A DNA stretch of 58,630 bases from Gemmatimonadota bacterium (GTDB lineage Bacteria > Gemmatimonadota > Gemmatimonadetes > Gemmatimonadales > GWC2-71-9), in contig CP070666.1 in the NCBI GenBank assembly GCA_020351775.1, positions 4,016,548-4,075,177 of the forward strand, read 5' to 3'. The translations under genes were made by a program, and so were the position numbers. Positions 16,716-25,748 of the stretch are shown here, in pieces (the stretch's first letter is position 1; each line of letters opens with the position of its first letter). The notes under the pieces are model-generated. The model did no database searches. It was not told the origin of the DNA and saw nothing but the letters and a program-made list of their open reading frames with translations.

Positions 16716-19376
16716 ATGGCGTCGTTCTTGAAGTCGCTGATGGGGAGTGGACAGGCTGAGGAGGCACTGTCGCAACACGCCCAAGAGATCATCGCTAGCA
16801 TGGAGCGCGAGCGAACCGCACTGGAGGAGGCTGCGCACAAGGCGCAGCAGGCAACAGCGCGTCTGACGGAACTGACTCAGCCCGTTGCGGAAGTCGATCA
16901 GAAGATATCTGATGCAACGGCTCGCATTGAGAAGATTCGCGACGAGGTACAGGGGATCGAAGCCTATGTGTCCCAGATCGCCGCGCTGAAACAGGACGCT
17001 GAGTCGCTGTCCAAGGGCCAGCGACGCTCGGAGACGCAGCTTGCCAAGGCGGCGGAAGACATCGAGCGGGTGCAGGCGGACGTGGCAGAACTCGCTCACA
17101 AGGCAGACATGGCGCTGTGTCTCAAGGACGATCTAGGTGAGTTCCTCGACTTGAAGGCCCCGTTCGAAGAGCTGCAGGGCCGCACCGATGGCCTGGCACG
17201 GCACCTGGATCAGGTGGCAGACCGAGTGGCCCACATCGACCGGGAGCAGGAGCGAGTCGTTCTGGCGCACGACCAAGCGGAGTCCAGATTCCGAGCGGCC
17301 GAAGAGCGGTACCAACAGCTCCACACGGGCGTTGAGGCAGCCGAGGGCAGAATCCGCGAGCTCAAGCAGGTGATGGCAGATCTGCAGCAGGTAGCGGACG
17401 GGACCGCCGACACCAAACGTCAGCTGGTGACTCTCCAGGCCATTACCGACTCGGTGGGCCAGAAGATCGCCGCCATCGAGCAGCACCGTGAGGCGGTGGA
17501 GCGGGCCACGCGACAGGCGAACAACCTCAGCGAGTTGGTGCGCGGGATAGACGTGCAGATGCGGAAGCAGGAGGAGAAGGCGCAGGTGATGCGTGATCTC
17601 CGGACTGAGGTCGGGAAGCTCACCGCCGAACACGCGCAGTTCCTGAAACAGGCGGAGGAGATCGGAATCAGGCAGCAGCGGGTGGTGGAGCTGGATCAGG
17701 CGACCCGTGCCCGGCTCAACGCACTGGAGTCCGAGCTCAAGTCCAGCGCCGACAGGATGGTGATGGAGCGCGACGGCATGGACGCAGTGAGTCAGCGGAT
17801 TGTGGATCTACGGCGCGACCTGGCGAACTTCGAAGAGAGGTTCCAGTCGGTGGAAGATTCGACTAGGAACTTGCCAGAGTTCCAGGCTACCGTGACCGAG
17901 ATCACTGGCAGGCTCGCGGGCGTGGCATCGGAGATTGATCGATTGGCAGAGCTGGCGCAGCGGGTCCAAACGGTCAGGGCCGACATCAAGCGGTTGGGTG
18001 ACGGCGTGCTCACGGTGGGCAAGCGGCTCGAGGCGGTGGAGGAGGCGCGACCGGGAGTCGAGTCGATGCTGAGTGATTTCAACAACCTGCGGCGCAGTCA
18101 CGAAACGCTGCGGGATGCGTTGGATCAGGTGCAGTTTGCCGCCAGCGAGGTGCGGCGGTTCAGGGATGACCAGCACGATACGGAGCGGTGGCTGGCCGGC
18201 GTGCAGCAGTTGCTGAACGAGGTGCAGGCCAAGGCCAGGGAGCTGAATGGCGCCCGCCCGACCATAGACCTCGTGCGCAAGGAGGTCGACCGGGTCACTA
18301 CTGCGCTCGATTCGATCGAAGAGCGCCAGGCGTTTCTGGACGACCTCAACAGGCGTCTGGCCGAGGTCAGTGCCATGGGAGCTGAGCTGGATGAGCGGAG
18401 CAAGGGTTTGATCACTCGCATGAGTACCGCCGACGATCGGCTCCAGGCGCTCGTGTCTCGGGCGGACGAAGCGGCCGAGGTGGAGAAGTCGGTAACCAGA
18501 GCGTTTACGGAACTGGAGGGGCTGGAGCAACGAAGTGGGGAGTTCGGGGAATCGCTGGCGGCACTTGAGGGGCGCTCACACGACTTGGAGTCGCTCTCCC
18601 AGAGTATGGAACAGTTGGGTCGGGAGCTGGACAGGCGGCAGAGCGCCCTGGAGAGGTCTTCCGAGCATCTGGAGCGCGCGTCTGAGCTGCGGCAGGAAGC
18701 GGCCGCAACGGCACGGCAGCTGGAGGAACAGTCGCAGCAGTTCACCAGTGCGCTCGAGAGTGCGGAAAAGAGGGCTGCGGACCTCACGGATCTGGCGCAA
18801 CAGCTCGAGGACCGCATGAATGGCCTGCGCTTCGCCGAAAAACGGCTGGGTCAGTTCGAAGACAAACTCTCCCAGTGGGGGCACACGGAACAGCAGGTCA
18901 AGCACGCGCTCGAGCAGCTGACCGAGCGCCAGTCTACCATCCAGACGATGCAGGCGGATATTCGCAGCTTGCTGCAGATGGCCGAGCGGACCGTGGAGGA
19001 CGTGAGGGCCATCAGTGGCGCGCAGCAAGAGATCGCCGCGGCGCGTTCCACGCTGGACGGTGCGCTGGACCGGCTGCAGGCCGCGGACGAGAAGGCCGAC
19101 TTGCTGGAGGATCGGCAGCGGCAAATCGAGCGGGCCGAGCAGCGCTTGGCCCGGGCAGAGGCAGTGACGCTACAAGTGCAGTCGACGCTGGAGACACTGC
19201 AGGGCCAAAAGGCAATGTTGGATCACGTGATGGACAAGGCCGGCTCGCTGACCTTCCAACTCAAGCAGGCCGAGGCGCTGATCCAGACCATCCGGGAGGA
19301 GCGGGACCTCACCAACAAGGTGCGGGCGGCAGTAGCCGAGGTGCGCGACGGTGCACCGGAGGCGCGCGCGGGGTAG
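16716..19376 (+). CDS. Very long coiled-coil protein of unknown function
   Basis: An 886-residue protein with GAGGAGAGG just before the ATG. Almost the whole length is heptad-like (Glu, Gln, Leu, Arg and Ala rich, with very few Pro or aromatics), predicting a continuous alpha-helical coiled coil that could be over 100 nm long. There is no signal peptide, membrane helix, Walker motif or SMC hinge, so it is not an SMC ATPase. The N-terminal MASFLKSLMGSG could be a small membrane-touching or docking segment. A cytoskeletal, tethering or scaffold role is plausible but unproven. It is monocistronic and ends at a strong hairpin terminator. Confidence 0.85.
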   Translation: MASFLKSLMGSGQAEEALSQHAQEIIASMERERTALEEAAHKAQQATARLTELTQPVAEVDQKISDATARIEKIRDEVQGIEAYVSQIAALKQDAESLSKGQRRSETQLAKAAEDIERVQADVAELAHKADMALCLKDDLGEFLDLKAPFEELQGRTDGLARHLDQVADRVAHIDREQERVVLAHDQAESRFRAAEERYQQLHTGVEAAEGRIRELKQVMADLQQVADGTADTKRQLVTLQAITDSVGQKIAAIEQHREAVERATRQANNLSELVRGIDVQMRKQEEKAQVMRDLRTEVGKLTAEHAQFLKQAEEIGIRQQRVVELDQATRARLNALESELKSSADRMVMERDGMDAVSQRIVDLRRDLANFEERFQSVEDSTRNLPEFQATVTEITGRLAGVASEIDRLAELAQRVQTVRADIKRLGDGVLTVGKRLEAVEEARPGVESMLSDFNNLRRSHETLRDALDQVQFAASEVRRFRDDQHDTERWLAGVQQLLNEVQAKARELNGARPTIDLVRKEVDRVTTALDSIEERQAFLDDLNRRLAEVSAMGAELDERSKGLITRMSTADDRLQALVSRADEAAEVEKSVTRAFTELEGLEQRSGEFGESLAALEGRSHDLESLSQSMEQLGRELDRRQSALERSSEHLERASELRQEAAATARQLEEQSQQFTSALESAEKRAADLTDLAQQLEDRMNGLRFAEKRLGQFEDKLSQWGHTEQQVKHALEQLTERQSTIQTMQADIRSLLQMAERTVEDVRAISGAQQEIAAARSTLDGALDRLQAADEKADLLEDRQRQIERAEQRLARAEAVTLQVQSTLETLQGQKAMLDHVMDKAGSLTFQLKQAEALIQTIREERDLTNKVRAAVAEVRDGAPEARAG

Positions 19377-19414
19377 AGTCCGCCGGGGCTTGGTCCGGCG
19401 GCGCGAGCCGCAGC

Positions 19415-19443
19415 GGCCCCGATGTCACAGAGACATCGGGGCC
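19415..19443 (+). terminator. Intrinsic terminator of the coiled-coil gene
   Basis: A perfect 12-bp stem (GGCCCCGATGTC with its complement) with a five-base loop, followed by TGCTTTAT. It lies 39 bases after the stop codon. Confidence 0.8.
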
Positions 19444-19597
19444 TGCTTTATCTATCGGCCATTGCCCGTCTCTGGTGGCGGCACTGACGCAGCACGGATC
19501 GCGTGGGTCGATCCCGGGATGGGCGCCACACACCTGAGAGGGCGGCCGAGCCGACCCCGAGCGTTTAGGTTTCACGGCGAGATGTCTCAGACTTCGT

Positions 19598-19840
19598 TTG
19601 ACACGGCTTACCTTTGTGCTGAGGCCCCGCCTCTTGGAGGCTAAGAGGGGCAGATCGGAGAACACGCGCGGTGGTGGGTGCGGGGAGCGGCGCACAGCGT
19701 GGCAGCAGCAGTACGAGCTATTCCCTCAACACGATCGCTGTCCCGCGTGCGGCGGGCGGCTGAGCACCAGGCTCGACGGGTTCGGTCAAACCTACGAGCA
19801 ATGTGGTAAATGTCAGCGCCGCACGTACTTACAGCGCTAG
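19598..19840 (+). CDS. Small zinc-ribbon protein
   Basis: Up to 80 residues from TTG 19598; GTG 19616 and TTG codons further in are alternative starts. The C-terminal half has a clean four-cysteine zinc ribbon: CPACGG, then CGKC 24 residues later, within DGFGQTYEQCGKCQRRTY. The N-terminal half is low-complexity and may not be translated. Function is unknown; such ribbons bind nucleic acid or protein partners. No clear ribosome site is seen, so the call rests on the cysteine pattern. Confidence 0.5.
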   Translation: MTRLTFVLRPRLLEAKRGRSENTRGGGCGERRTAWQQQYELFPQHDRCPACGGRLSTRLDGFGQTYEQCGKCQRRTYLQR

Positions 19841-19983
19841 TGCCGCTGATCTGCAGGCCGAACATGTTGAGTCTTCCCTGTTGCCCTCAACACGGCCGCG
19901 GAGTCTTGAGTTGACATGGCATCGAGTGGCTGCATACCGCGATGCCTGATGGTCCCGTTGCTACTACATGATGGAGGACTGGC

Positions 19984-20397
19984 ATGGCCCTGACGATTGA
20001 GAGAAGGCTTGAGTCGGTGGCACCGCCCGAGCGCGTATGGCAGGCGCTAGCCGATCCGAATGAGATCGTCCAGTGGTTCGGGGACCGCGCTGAACTGGAT
20101 CTTCGACCTGGGGGACCGGGATCGTTCAGCTGGGACGGCCACGGCGACTTCGCGGCGCGGGTTGAGGTGGTAGAGCCTCCGTACCGCCTGTCCTGGCGCT
20201 GGGCCCAGAAGCCCGGGACGGCCATTGAGGAGGGCGTTTCGACGCTCGTGGAGTGGGTGCTGACCAGGCGCGCGGATGGCGGCACGATTCTCGAGCTCAC
20301 GGAGTCTGGGTTTGTCGAAGAAGAGCACTACAAGGGGAACGCCACTGGGTGGGCAGCCGAGCTCGGCGAGCTGAAGGCGCTGCTGGAGCTAGGGTAG
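19984..20397 (+). CDS. SRPBCC (AHSA1-like) domain protein
   Basis: A 137-residue cytoplasmic protein with GGAGG before the ATG. It is a single START-like ligand-pocket domain: IERRLESVAPPERVWQAL, then EIVQWFGD, LRPGGPGSFSW and the C-terminal helix GWAAELGELKALLE. AHSA1-type members bind hydrophobic ligands or act in stress response and are often paired with ArsR regulators; none is seen here. The ligand is unknown. Confidence 0.88.
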   Translation: MALTIERRLESVAPPERVWQALADPNEIVQWFGDRAELDLRPGGPGSFSWDGHGDFAARVEVVEPPYRLSWRWAQKPGTAIEEGVSTLVEWVLTRRADGGTILELTESGFVEEEHYKGNATGWAAELGELKALLELG

Positions 20398-20478
20398 CAC
20401 CCAGTGACCGGGCGCGGTGAGAGGTGTTGTTCGATAGATTGGAGGTCCACCGTTAGACGGGGACCGGAGCGTTACTCA

Positions 20479-21120
20479 ATGAGAATCAAGGTGAGCGGAT
20501 TCATCGTGCTGTCACTTCTGGGTGCCGCAGCTACGGGTGCGACGGCTCAAGGGGTGTACATCGGCGGCAAGGGAGGGTTCGGCAGTAGCAGTTACAGCGT
20601 GACGGAGGGTGGTGAAGAGGTCTCGGGGCTCAACGCCAGATCGGGAGTCCTGGCCGGCATTCTGGGCGGATACCAGATCGGTCACCTGTTCGCCGTAGAA
20701 CTGGAGCTGCTGTTTGCCCGAAAGGGGTTCGAATCGGAGGTGGAAGGGGGTGACGAGTTTCGGGTGGATTATGTGCAGCTCCCGATACTCGCACGGATGA
20801 CTTTCTCGCAGGAGAATCTCGTGAACCCGCGGGTGTTTGCGGGTGCCATAGTTGGTTTCGAGACAGCGTGCGGTTGGAAGGCAGCGGGTCAGTTGGAGAC
20901 CGTCGCGTGTCCGTTCGAAACCAACTCGACGGAAGCGGGCATTCTGGTGGGAGGCGGCGTTTCTATCAGCGATCCGGTTCAATTCACCGTTGACGCTACT
21001 TTCGATTTCGGGTTGACCAACGTGCGCGGCGCTGAGAGCGGTGAGACTTCATTCAAGAGTAGACGCCTGTCGTTTGTCTTCGGAATCGAGTACGCGTTCT
21101 GGGATCGAGGCGGATACTAG
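20479..21120 (+). CDS. Outer-membrane beta-barrel protein (PorT/OmpW-like size)
   Basis: A 213-residue protein from ATG 20479, with a signal peptide ending near ATAQG. The mature part alternates polar and apolar residues with Gly- and Tyr-rich strands (VYIGGKGGFGSS, VDYVQLPILARMTF, FVFGIEYAFWDRGGY), typical of the small eight-stranded OMP_b-brl family. Two cysteines (ACGW and VACPFE) may form a surface-loop disulfide. Its function is probably as a structural or small-molecule porin. The open frame continues upstream to 20404, but that would place 25 charged residues before the signal. Confidence 0.82.
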   Translation: MRIKVSGFIVLSLLGAAATGATAQGVYIGGKGGFGSSSYSVTEGGEEVSGLNARSGVLAGILGGYQIGHLFAVELELLFARKGFESEVEGGDEFRVDYVQLPILARMTFSQENLVNPRVFAGAIVGFETACGWKAAGQLETVACPFETNSTEAGILVGGGVSISDPVQFTVDATFDFGLTNVRGAESGETSFKSRRLSFVFGIEYAFWDRGGY

Positions 21121-21352
21121 CGCGTCACTTGTGCGTCTGGCCCGTTTCTCGGGTCGAGTTCCATGGATGGTTGTTCCGAGCCAGTAGCCTCCGGTCACAG
21201 GCGGAACTCTCGCAGCGCCGCGTGGCTTAGCCGTGGTCTCGGCTGTCGCTTCGCACGATATTGAGGATCGGAACATGCCGAGATGGTCGCAAAGGAACAC
21301 GGCCATACTGAGAAACAGCCAAATCGCGAGCAGCGGAGTCTGTCGGCCTGGC

Positions 21353-21541
21353 TCAGGCGCGTTTGAGGCTCTTGCGGCGCCTCCTCGCGCTGGCCTCCTT
21401 CAGCCGGCGGGCGAGGCTCGGCTTAACGAAATAGCGCTTCTTGCGGAGGTCCTTCAAGACGCCGGAGCGCTGTACCTTGCGTCGAAACGCCTTGATAGCC
21501 CAGTCGACGTGGTCGTGTTCGCCCAAGATGATCTCGCTCAC
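21353..21541 (-). CDS. rpsU: 30S ribosomal protein S21
   Basis: The protein has the S21 layout: a short acidic N-terminus, AIKAFRRKVQRSG, LRKKRYFVKPS and a basic tail of RRRRK. The start is taken as GTG 21541. GGAG lies six bases before it, and the resulting MSEIILGEHDHVDWA aligns in length with the usual S21 N-terminus. ATG at 21547 overlaps the ribosome site and would add two residues. S21 sits near the anti-Shine-Dalgarno of 16S rRNA and influences initiation. The cold-shock gene lies just upstream on the same strand. Confidence 0.93.
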   Translation of the reverse strand: MSEIILGEHDHVDWAIKAFRRKVQRSGVLKDLRKKRYFVKPSLARRLKEASARRRRKSLKRA

Positions 21542-21570
21542 AAGCATCTCCACTATGAGTCAGATGTGAA

Positions 21571-21597
21571 CGGGCCGCCCAGGATTGGTGCGGCCCG
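21571..21597 (-). terminator. Hairpin between the cold-shock gene and rpsU
   Basis: The 8-bp stem CGGGCCGC/GCGGCCCG with an 11-base loop lies after the cold-shock stop codon and before rpsU. It has no U tract. It may terminate or attenuate read-through into rpsU. Confidence 0.5.
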
Positions 21598-21622
21598 CTT
21601 GTAGTATCAGCGCCGTGGGCTA

Positions 21623-21832
21623 CTAGCTGACGACGGATACGTTCTCGGCGGCCGGGCCTTTTTGGCCCTCGACGATGTCGAACTCGACCTCCTCACCCTC
21701 ACGCAGCGACTTGAAGCCACTGCCCTGGATCGCGGTGTGATGAACGAAGCAGTCCTTGCCACCGTCCTCGCGCGTGATGAACCCGAATCCTTTGCTGTCG
21801 TTGAACCACTTGACGGTTCCCTTGGTACGCAT
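21623..21832 (-). CDS. csp: Cold-shock protein (CspA family)
   Basis: A 69-residue single-stranded nucleic-acid-binding OB fold from ATG 21832, with GAGGGAG seven bases upstream. RNP1 (KGFGFI) and RNP2 (DCFVHHT) are intact, and the usual GPAAENV end is present. It acts as an RNA chaperone that melts mRNA structure. A paralogue is at 47400. It precedes rpsU on the same strand, so the pair of translation-related genes may respond together. The 320 bases upstream hold no gene and may include a long 5' leader of the kind that makes cold-shock mRNAs temperature-responsive. Confidence 0.96.
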   Translation of the reverse strand: MRTKGTVKWFNDSKGFGFITREDGGKDCFVHHTAIQGSGFKSLREGEEVEFDIVEGQKGPAAENVSVVS

Positions 21833-22152
21833 TGCCGTACTCCCTCGTGATGTTGCTGTGGCCGGGGTGCGGTTAATGCCGTACCAACCGACTACAATTC
21901 CGCGGATCGCTGCCCCCGCGTCGGGCTGCCACGCATTCGGTGCGCGGCGTATCGTGTGCTCAAAACAACGGGGCATCCGATCGTAGCCGGATCCCCCGTC
22001 AACGTTCGTCCTGGTCGAGCCTGCTGTTGCCGCGCTCGACTCGAACGAACAGTAGTCGGTTGGGACTGTTGCGTCAAACTCCGATCGGGTGCAGCCGCAG
22101 GCAAGGAACGCTCCCGGCAGCCGGTCCAATCCCGGGAGTAGGTCCCCGGAGA
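21833..22152. other. Upstream region of the cold-shock gene, no gene seen
   Basis: Minus-strand reading places this 320-base stretch between the gene at 22153-22563 and the cold-shock start. GC-rich inverted pieces such as TCCCGGGA-like segments around 22110-22140 could form structure. No coding pattern is seen. Confidence 0.45.
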
Positions 22153-22563
22153 CTACTGCGTCTGTTCCAGCAAGCCCCGTAGATCGGCGTCGGTTCGCGC
22201 ACCGAGCCCGTCCCTGAAGGGATACGGACCCTCGTGCACTGCGAACTGCTCCGAGATGAACTTGACCAGTAGCACGTCGGCGCTGTTTGGCTCTGAGCGT
22301 ACCACCAGCCGTGCCTCCCATTCGACTCCCTCAGAGTCGGCGAACCAGCGGACCGCCGGATCGGCCGCCAGCGCCGCGACCTCATCGAGCGTGCTGACGG
22401 CCTGCCCTGGGAGAGGCCGGACGTGCATTCTGGAATGCGGTGACTCCGCCAATACGAGCGAGAAGAGCTGCTTCTGCGGCCCGGCCCGCTTTTCCTCGGT
22501 CACCTCCCAGGTGTTGCCCTCGATCTCCACGGTTCCGGTTAGCATTGGCGTGCCTTTGATCAT
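22153..22563 (-). CDS. Hypothetical cytoplasmic protein
   Basis: A 136-residue protein from ATG 22563; ATG 22545 ([13 protein letters not shown]) is an equally good start. There is no signal peptide or membrane helix. It begins with a beta-rich segment ([19 protein letters not shown]), continues to [15 protein letters not shown] and ends in an acidic helix. No family is recognised. It is divergent from the two-repeat protein at 22751. Confidence 0.6.
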   Translation of the reverse strand: MIKGTPMLTGTVEIEGNTWEVTEEKRAGPQKQLFSLVLAESPHSRMHVRPLPGQAVSTLDEVAALAADPAVRWFADSEGVEWEARLVVRSEPNSADVLLVKFISEQFAVHEGPYPFRDGLGARTDADLRGLLEQTQ

Positions 22564-22750
22564 GTTCCAACCTGAATACTACCGCTATCCGGGTGAAAGT
22601 CGAGCAGATCGCGGCCCGTGGCAGCCTCTCGATCCTACGATTCTGCGGAACTTATTGCTGGCCAATCCCGTAGAGGTATCTACAACACGCGGTGCACTAG
22701 TAGGCTTCTTAGCAGCGTTCACAATCTCTGTGGGAAGGCTGGAGGAGACG

Positions 22751-23707
22751 ATGCCGTTTGGACGGAAATTCTGGGCCGGTATCCCGATAGTCTTGGTCGT
22801 AGGTGCAATCATAGCAGTGACTTACGGCAAGAAGAACAAAGAGAGAGTGGTGCGGATCATCGAGGCTCCGCGAGTGGTGGTCACGCCGAATCGGATCAAG
22901 GTCGACCGTCCCCCGCCGCCGCCGCTCAACGGCTCTTTCGTCTCCCTCGTCGGCATCGGTGATGATGAGATGGTATCGGAGGGCTTCAAGCTGTCGCGCC
23001 CCTATGATGTCCGCATCCTGGCGCTGGGTGAGGGTATCAGCGGCGAGATGTACGACTACGGGTGGATAATCAACATGGGGAGCCACGAGACCGTGTGGCG
23101 GATGGGTTATCACGACACCGAGCACGCCGGCGGGGCGCAGAAGAACCGTATGGTGGACGAGGTGGTGACCCTGGGACCCGGCAACTACATGGTCTACTAC
23201 GTCTCCGACGGATCCCATTCATGGGATGGCTGGAACGCCAGCGCTCCCATCAAACAGGAAGCATGGGGGATCTCACTTCTCGGCGCGGACGGGACCGTGG
23301 ACCAAACGGCTGTAGGGGCTTACGAGGTGTCCTCCGATCCTGCCATCGTGGCACAGCTCATCGGGATTGGCGACGGCGAACGCCACAGTTATCGCTTCTC
23401 GCTTGATGAGGAGACCAAGGTCCGCGTCTATGCTCTAGGGGAAGGTGACCGGAGCGAGATGTATGACTTTGCCTGGATCGAGAACGCCGAGACGGGACGC
23501 GCCGTGTGGGAGATGACGTTCCGCACATCACAGCATGCTGGTGGCGCAACCAAGAACCGGCTGTTCAACGACATGATCGTGCTGCCAGCCGGCCAGTATA
23601 TCCTCCGCTATCAGAGCGATGGCTCGCATTCGGCGGACGATTGGAACAGCACACCACCCAACGATCCGGCCAACTATGGGGTTACGCTGACGAAGGTGAA
23701 GGGCTGA
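22751..23707 (+). CDS. Membrane-anchored protein with two tandem GIGD...GSHS repeats
   Basis: A 318-residue protein from ATG 22751 with GGAGGAG before it. One N-terminal helix (residues 8-25) anchors it, followed by a Pro-rich linker (RPPPPPL) and two homologous domains of about 125 residues. Shared landmarks are GIGDxE, ALGEG, EMYDY/FxWI, xxHAGGAxKNR, LPAGxYxxxYxSDGSHSxDxWN and a closing beta strand. The strand-rich pattern suggests a beta-sandwich, perhaps a carbohydrate- or ligand-binding module exposed in the periplasm. I recognise similar single modules in uncharacterised proteins but no function. It ends at a strong shared terminator. Confidence 0.8.
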   Translation: MPFGRKFWAGIPIVLVVGAIIAVTYGKKNKERVVRIIEAPRVVVTPNRIKVDRPPPPPLNGSFVSLVGIGDDEMVSEGFKLSRPYDVRILALGEGISGEMYDYGWIINMGSHETVWRMGYHDTEHAGGAQKNRMVDEVVTLGPGNYMVYYVSDGSHSWDGWNASAPIKQEAWGISLLGADGTVDQTAVGAYEVSSDPAIVAQLIGIGDGERHSYRFSLDEETKVRVYALGEGDRSEMYDFAWIENAETGRAVWEMTFRTSQHAGGATKNRLFNDMIVLPAGQYILRYQSDGSHSADDWNSTPPNDPANYGVTLTKVKG

Positions 23708-23732
23708 AGCGAGTTCGAGTAAAGCGCACCTC

Positions 23733-23760
23733 AAAGGGCCGCCCTTTAGGGCGGCCCTTT
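23733..23760. terminator. Bidirectional intrinsic terminator
   Basis: A perfect 12-bp stem (AAAGGGCCGCCC/GGGCGGCCCTTT) with a four-base loop lies between convergent genes. The A-run on one side and T-run on the other allow it to work in both directions. Confidence 0.85.
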
Positions 23761-23810
23761 CCGCGTCAATCGGCCCTCATCCGCGCAAATCCGCGGCCCT
23801 GCCAGCGGCC

Positions 23811-25631
23811 CTACTCCCACTCGATCGTGCCGGGTGGTTTGGAAGTAATGTCGAGAGCCAGGCTCCCAACCCCCGGCAACGCCAGTATGGTACGGCGGAG
23901 TTCGTCCAGCATCCTCTCAGGCAACTCAGCCGGCGACGCCGTCATGGCGCGCTGCGAGAGGACCGGTCGGACCACGATCAGCTCGCCCTGTTTGTCATCG
24001 AGCTGAACGGGCACCATCACCGTCGGGCACTGCCAGATCTCATGGTACAAGCCGTGGCGGGCCAGTGCCTGCATCACTACGTGGTCCGCTTCCCGCAGCA
24101 CGTCGAGCCGCTCGCGAGTGACGGTGGCCGCCAGTGGTCGAATGGCCTGTGGGTGAGCTCCACCCAGATTCCAGATGCAGCGGTTGATGCCTGGGACGTC
24201 GGCGGTGATCGTGGATGCGGCGTCCGTCAGGGTTGGCCAGGGGACCGACCCGCTCAGCAGAACGGGGTGCTCATAGGCGCGCAGGTCCGCTTTGACCCCG
24301 ACCGAGCGGATCGGAAGCAACATAGTATCCAGGCCGAACCGTTCGCTCACCTGCTCCAGGGCCGGTTCGATGGTATCGAATCCGCTGCGATCGGCCGTGC
24401 CGTCGCTGCACAGCAGCCGCACACCGAGGCCGGGCCCCGGGAACGGGTGGCGCCAAACCACGTCGTGCGGGATGCCGAGCCGCTCTCCCAGTTCGCGCAC
24501 CTCGACCTTGTAGAGATCGGCCAGCGGCTCGATCACCTTGCCCTCGGCGATCATCTGCTCGATGATCGGAACGCGATTGTGGTGGGTCTTGATCGTGTCG
24601 GACCGCTTGGTGGCACCGGTCTCGATGGTGTCGGGGTATATGGTTCCTTGGCCCAGCAAGTGGTTCTCCAGGCCGAGCCGCACTGCCTCAACCTGGAAGA
24701 CGTCTATGAACGTATCGCCGATGATACGGCGCTTGCGTTCCGGATCGGTCTCATCACCCAAGGCGGAGAGAAACGTCTCGCTGGCATCGACGAAGTTCAC
24801 GTGTGCGTCCAAACCGAGTTGGTGAATCAGCTGCAACACCTGGCTGCTCTCGTCTTTTCGCATCAGACCGTTGTCGATGTGCAGCAGGTGCAATCGCTCC
24901 GGGCCTATTGCGCGACCGATGATTGCTGCCGCCACGGTGGAATCGACACCGCCGGAGGCCAGCAGGAACACCGATCCACCGTCAGCCTGGTTGCGAATCC
25001 GCTCACATTGCTCTTCCAGGAAACCGTCCATGCTCCACGTCGGGCGGCAATCACAGATATTGAGCACGAAGTTCGCGATCATCTCATCGCCGTGTACAGT
25101 GTCATCGACCTCGGGATGATATTGGAATCCGTAACGCCTGAGCGAATCCGAGCCAATCGCTGCAAACCGATGATCGGTCGAGCCGTCTGCATTCACCGTA
25201 AAGCCCAGTTCTTCGAACTCTGGTCCCACCGCCGCCACCGAGTCGAAGTGGCTCATCCACACCTGCTCGACGGGTCCGAGCCCGGCGAAGATCGGATGCT
25301 CACGATTCAGATGAAGCTGGGCCCTACCCCACTCGCGTCCACCGTGTATGACCTTTCCACCGTAATGCTTGGCGATTTCCTGGTGACCGAAACACAGTCC
25401 CAGAATCGGCACTTTCAGGTCATAGATCCCTTTGGTATAGGCCGAGTCTTCTCCGTGGGATGACAGACTGGGGCTGCCGGAGATGATGATTCCCCGGTAC
25501 TTGCGGAAGGCATCCAACTGGTCCTCAGGCTGCCGGATCTCGGCCAGTACACCGTGGTGCCGCACTTTGGTGGCGATGAGGTGTGCGTATTGTCCTCCGA
25601 AATCGACTACCGCAATCGCATCATGTTCCAT
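23811..25631 (-). CDS. guaA: GMP synthase (glutamine-hydrolysing), long form
   Basis: Converts XMP to GMP with glutamine and ATP, the last step of guanine nucleotide synthesis. The class I amidotransferase domain has Cys80 (GLCFGHQ) and His172/Glu174 (YHPEVDD). The ATP pyrophosphatase P-loop SGGVDS is at 226-231, followed by a GMP-synthase C-terminal domain ending GTIEWE. At 606 residues it is about 80 longer than the E. coli enzyme. The extra length lies in the dimerisation region, as in the eukaryote-like long form. No guaB or other purine gene is adjacent. Confidence 0.96.
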   Translation of the reverse strand: MEHDAIAVVDFGGQYAHLIATKVRHHGVLAEIRQPEDQLDAFRKYRGIIISGSPSLSSHGEDSAYTKGIYDLKVPILGLCFGHQEIAKHYGGKVIHGGREWGRAQLHLNREHPIFAGLGPVEQVWMSHFDSVAAVGPEFEELGFTVNADGSTDHRFAAIGSDSLRRYGFQYHPEVDDTVHGDEMIANFVLNICDCRPTWSMDGFLEEQCERIRNQADGGSVFLLASGGVDSTVAAAIIGRAIGPERLHLLHIDNGLMRKDESSQVLQLIHQLGLDAHVNFVDASETFLSALGDETDPERKRRIIGDTFIDVFQVEAVRLGLENHLLGQGTIYPDTIETGATKRSDTIKTHHNRVPIIEQMIAEGKVIEPLADLYKVEVRELGERLGIPHDVVWRHPFPGPGLGVRLLCSDGTADRSGFDTIEPALEQVSERFGLDTMLLPIRSVGVKADLRAYEHPVLLSGSVPWPTLTDAASTITADVPGINRCIWNLGGAHPQAIRPLAATVTRERLDVLREADHVVMQALARHGLYHEIWQCPTVMVPVQLDDKQGELIVVRPVLSQRAMTASPAELPERMLDELRRTILALPGVGSLALDITSKPPGTIEWE

Positions 25632-25748
25632 GGGAGAGACCTGGCGTGGCTCCGTGTTTCCGATCGCTGAGCTTAAGAAGTGAGGGCAGGGTTGGGAAGG
25701 GGGCGTCCAGGGGGCCGAGGCTGGGCCTGCGGCCGGGCTCGCGCACGG

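Noticed and set aside
24042-25463. 473-codon plus-strand open frame
   Set aside because: It is antisense to guaA, whose motifs are complete.
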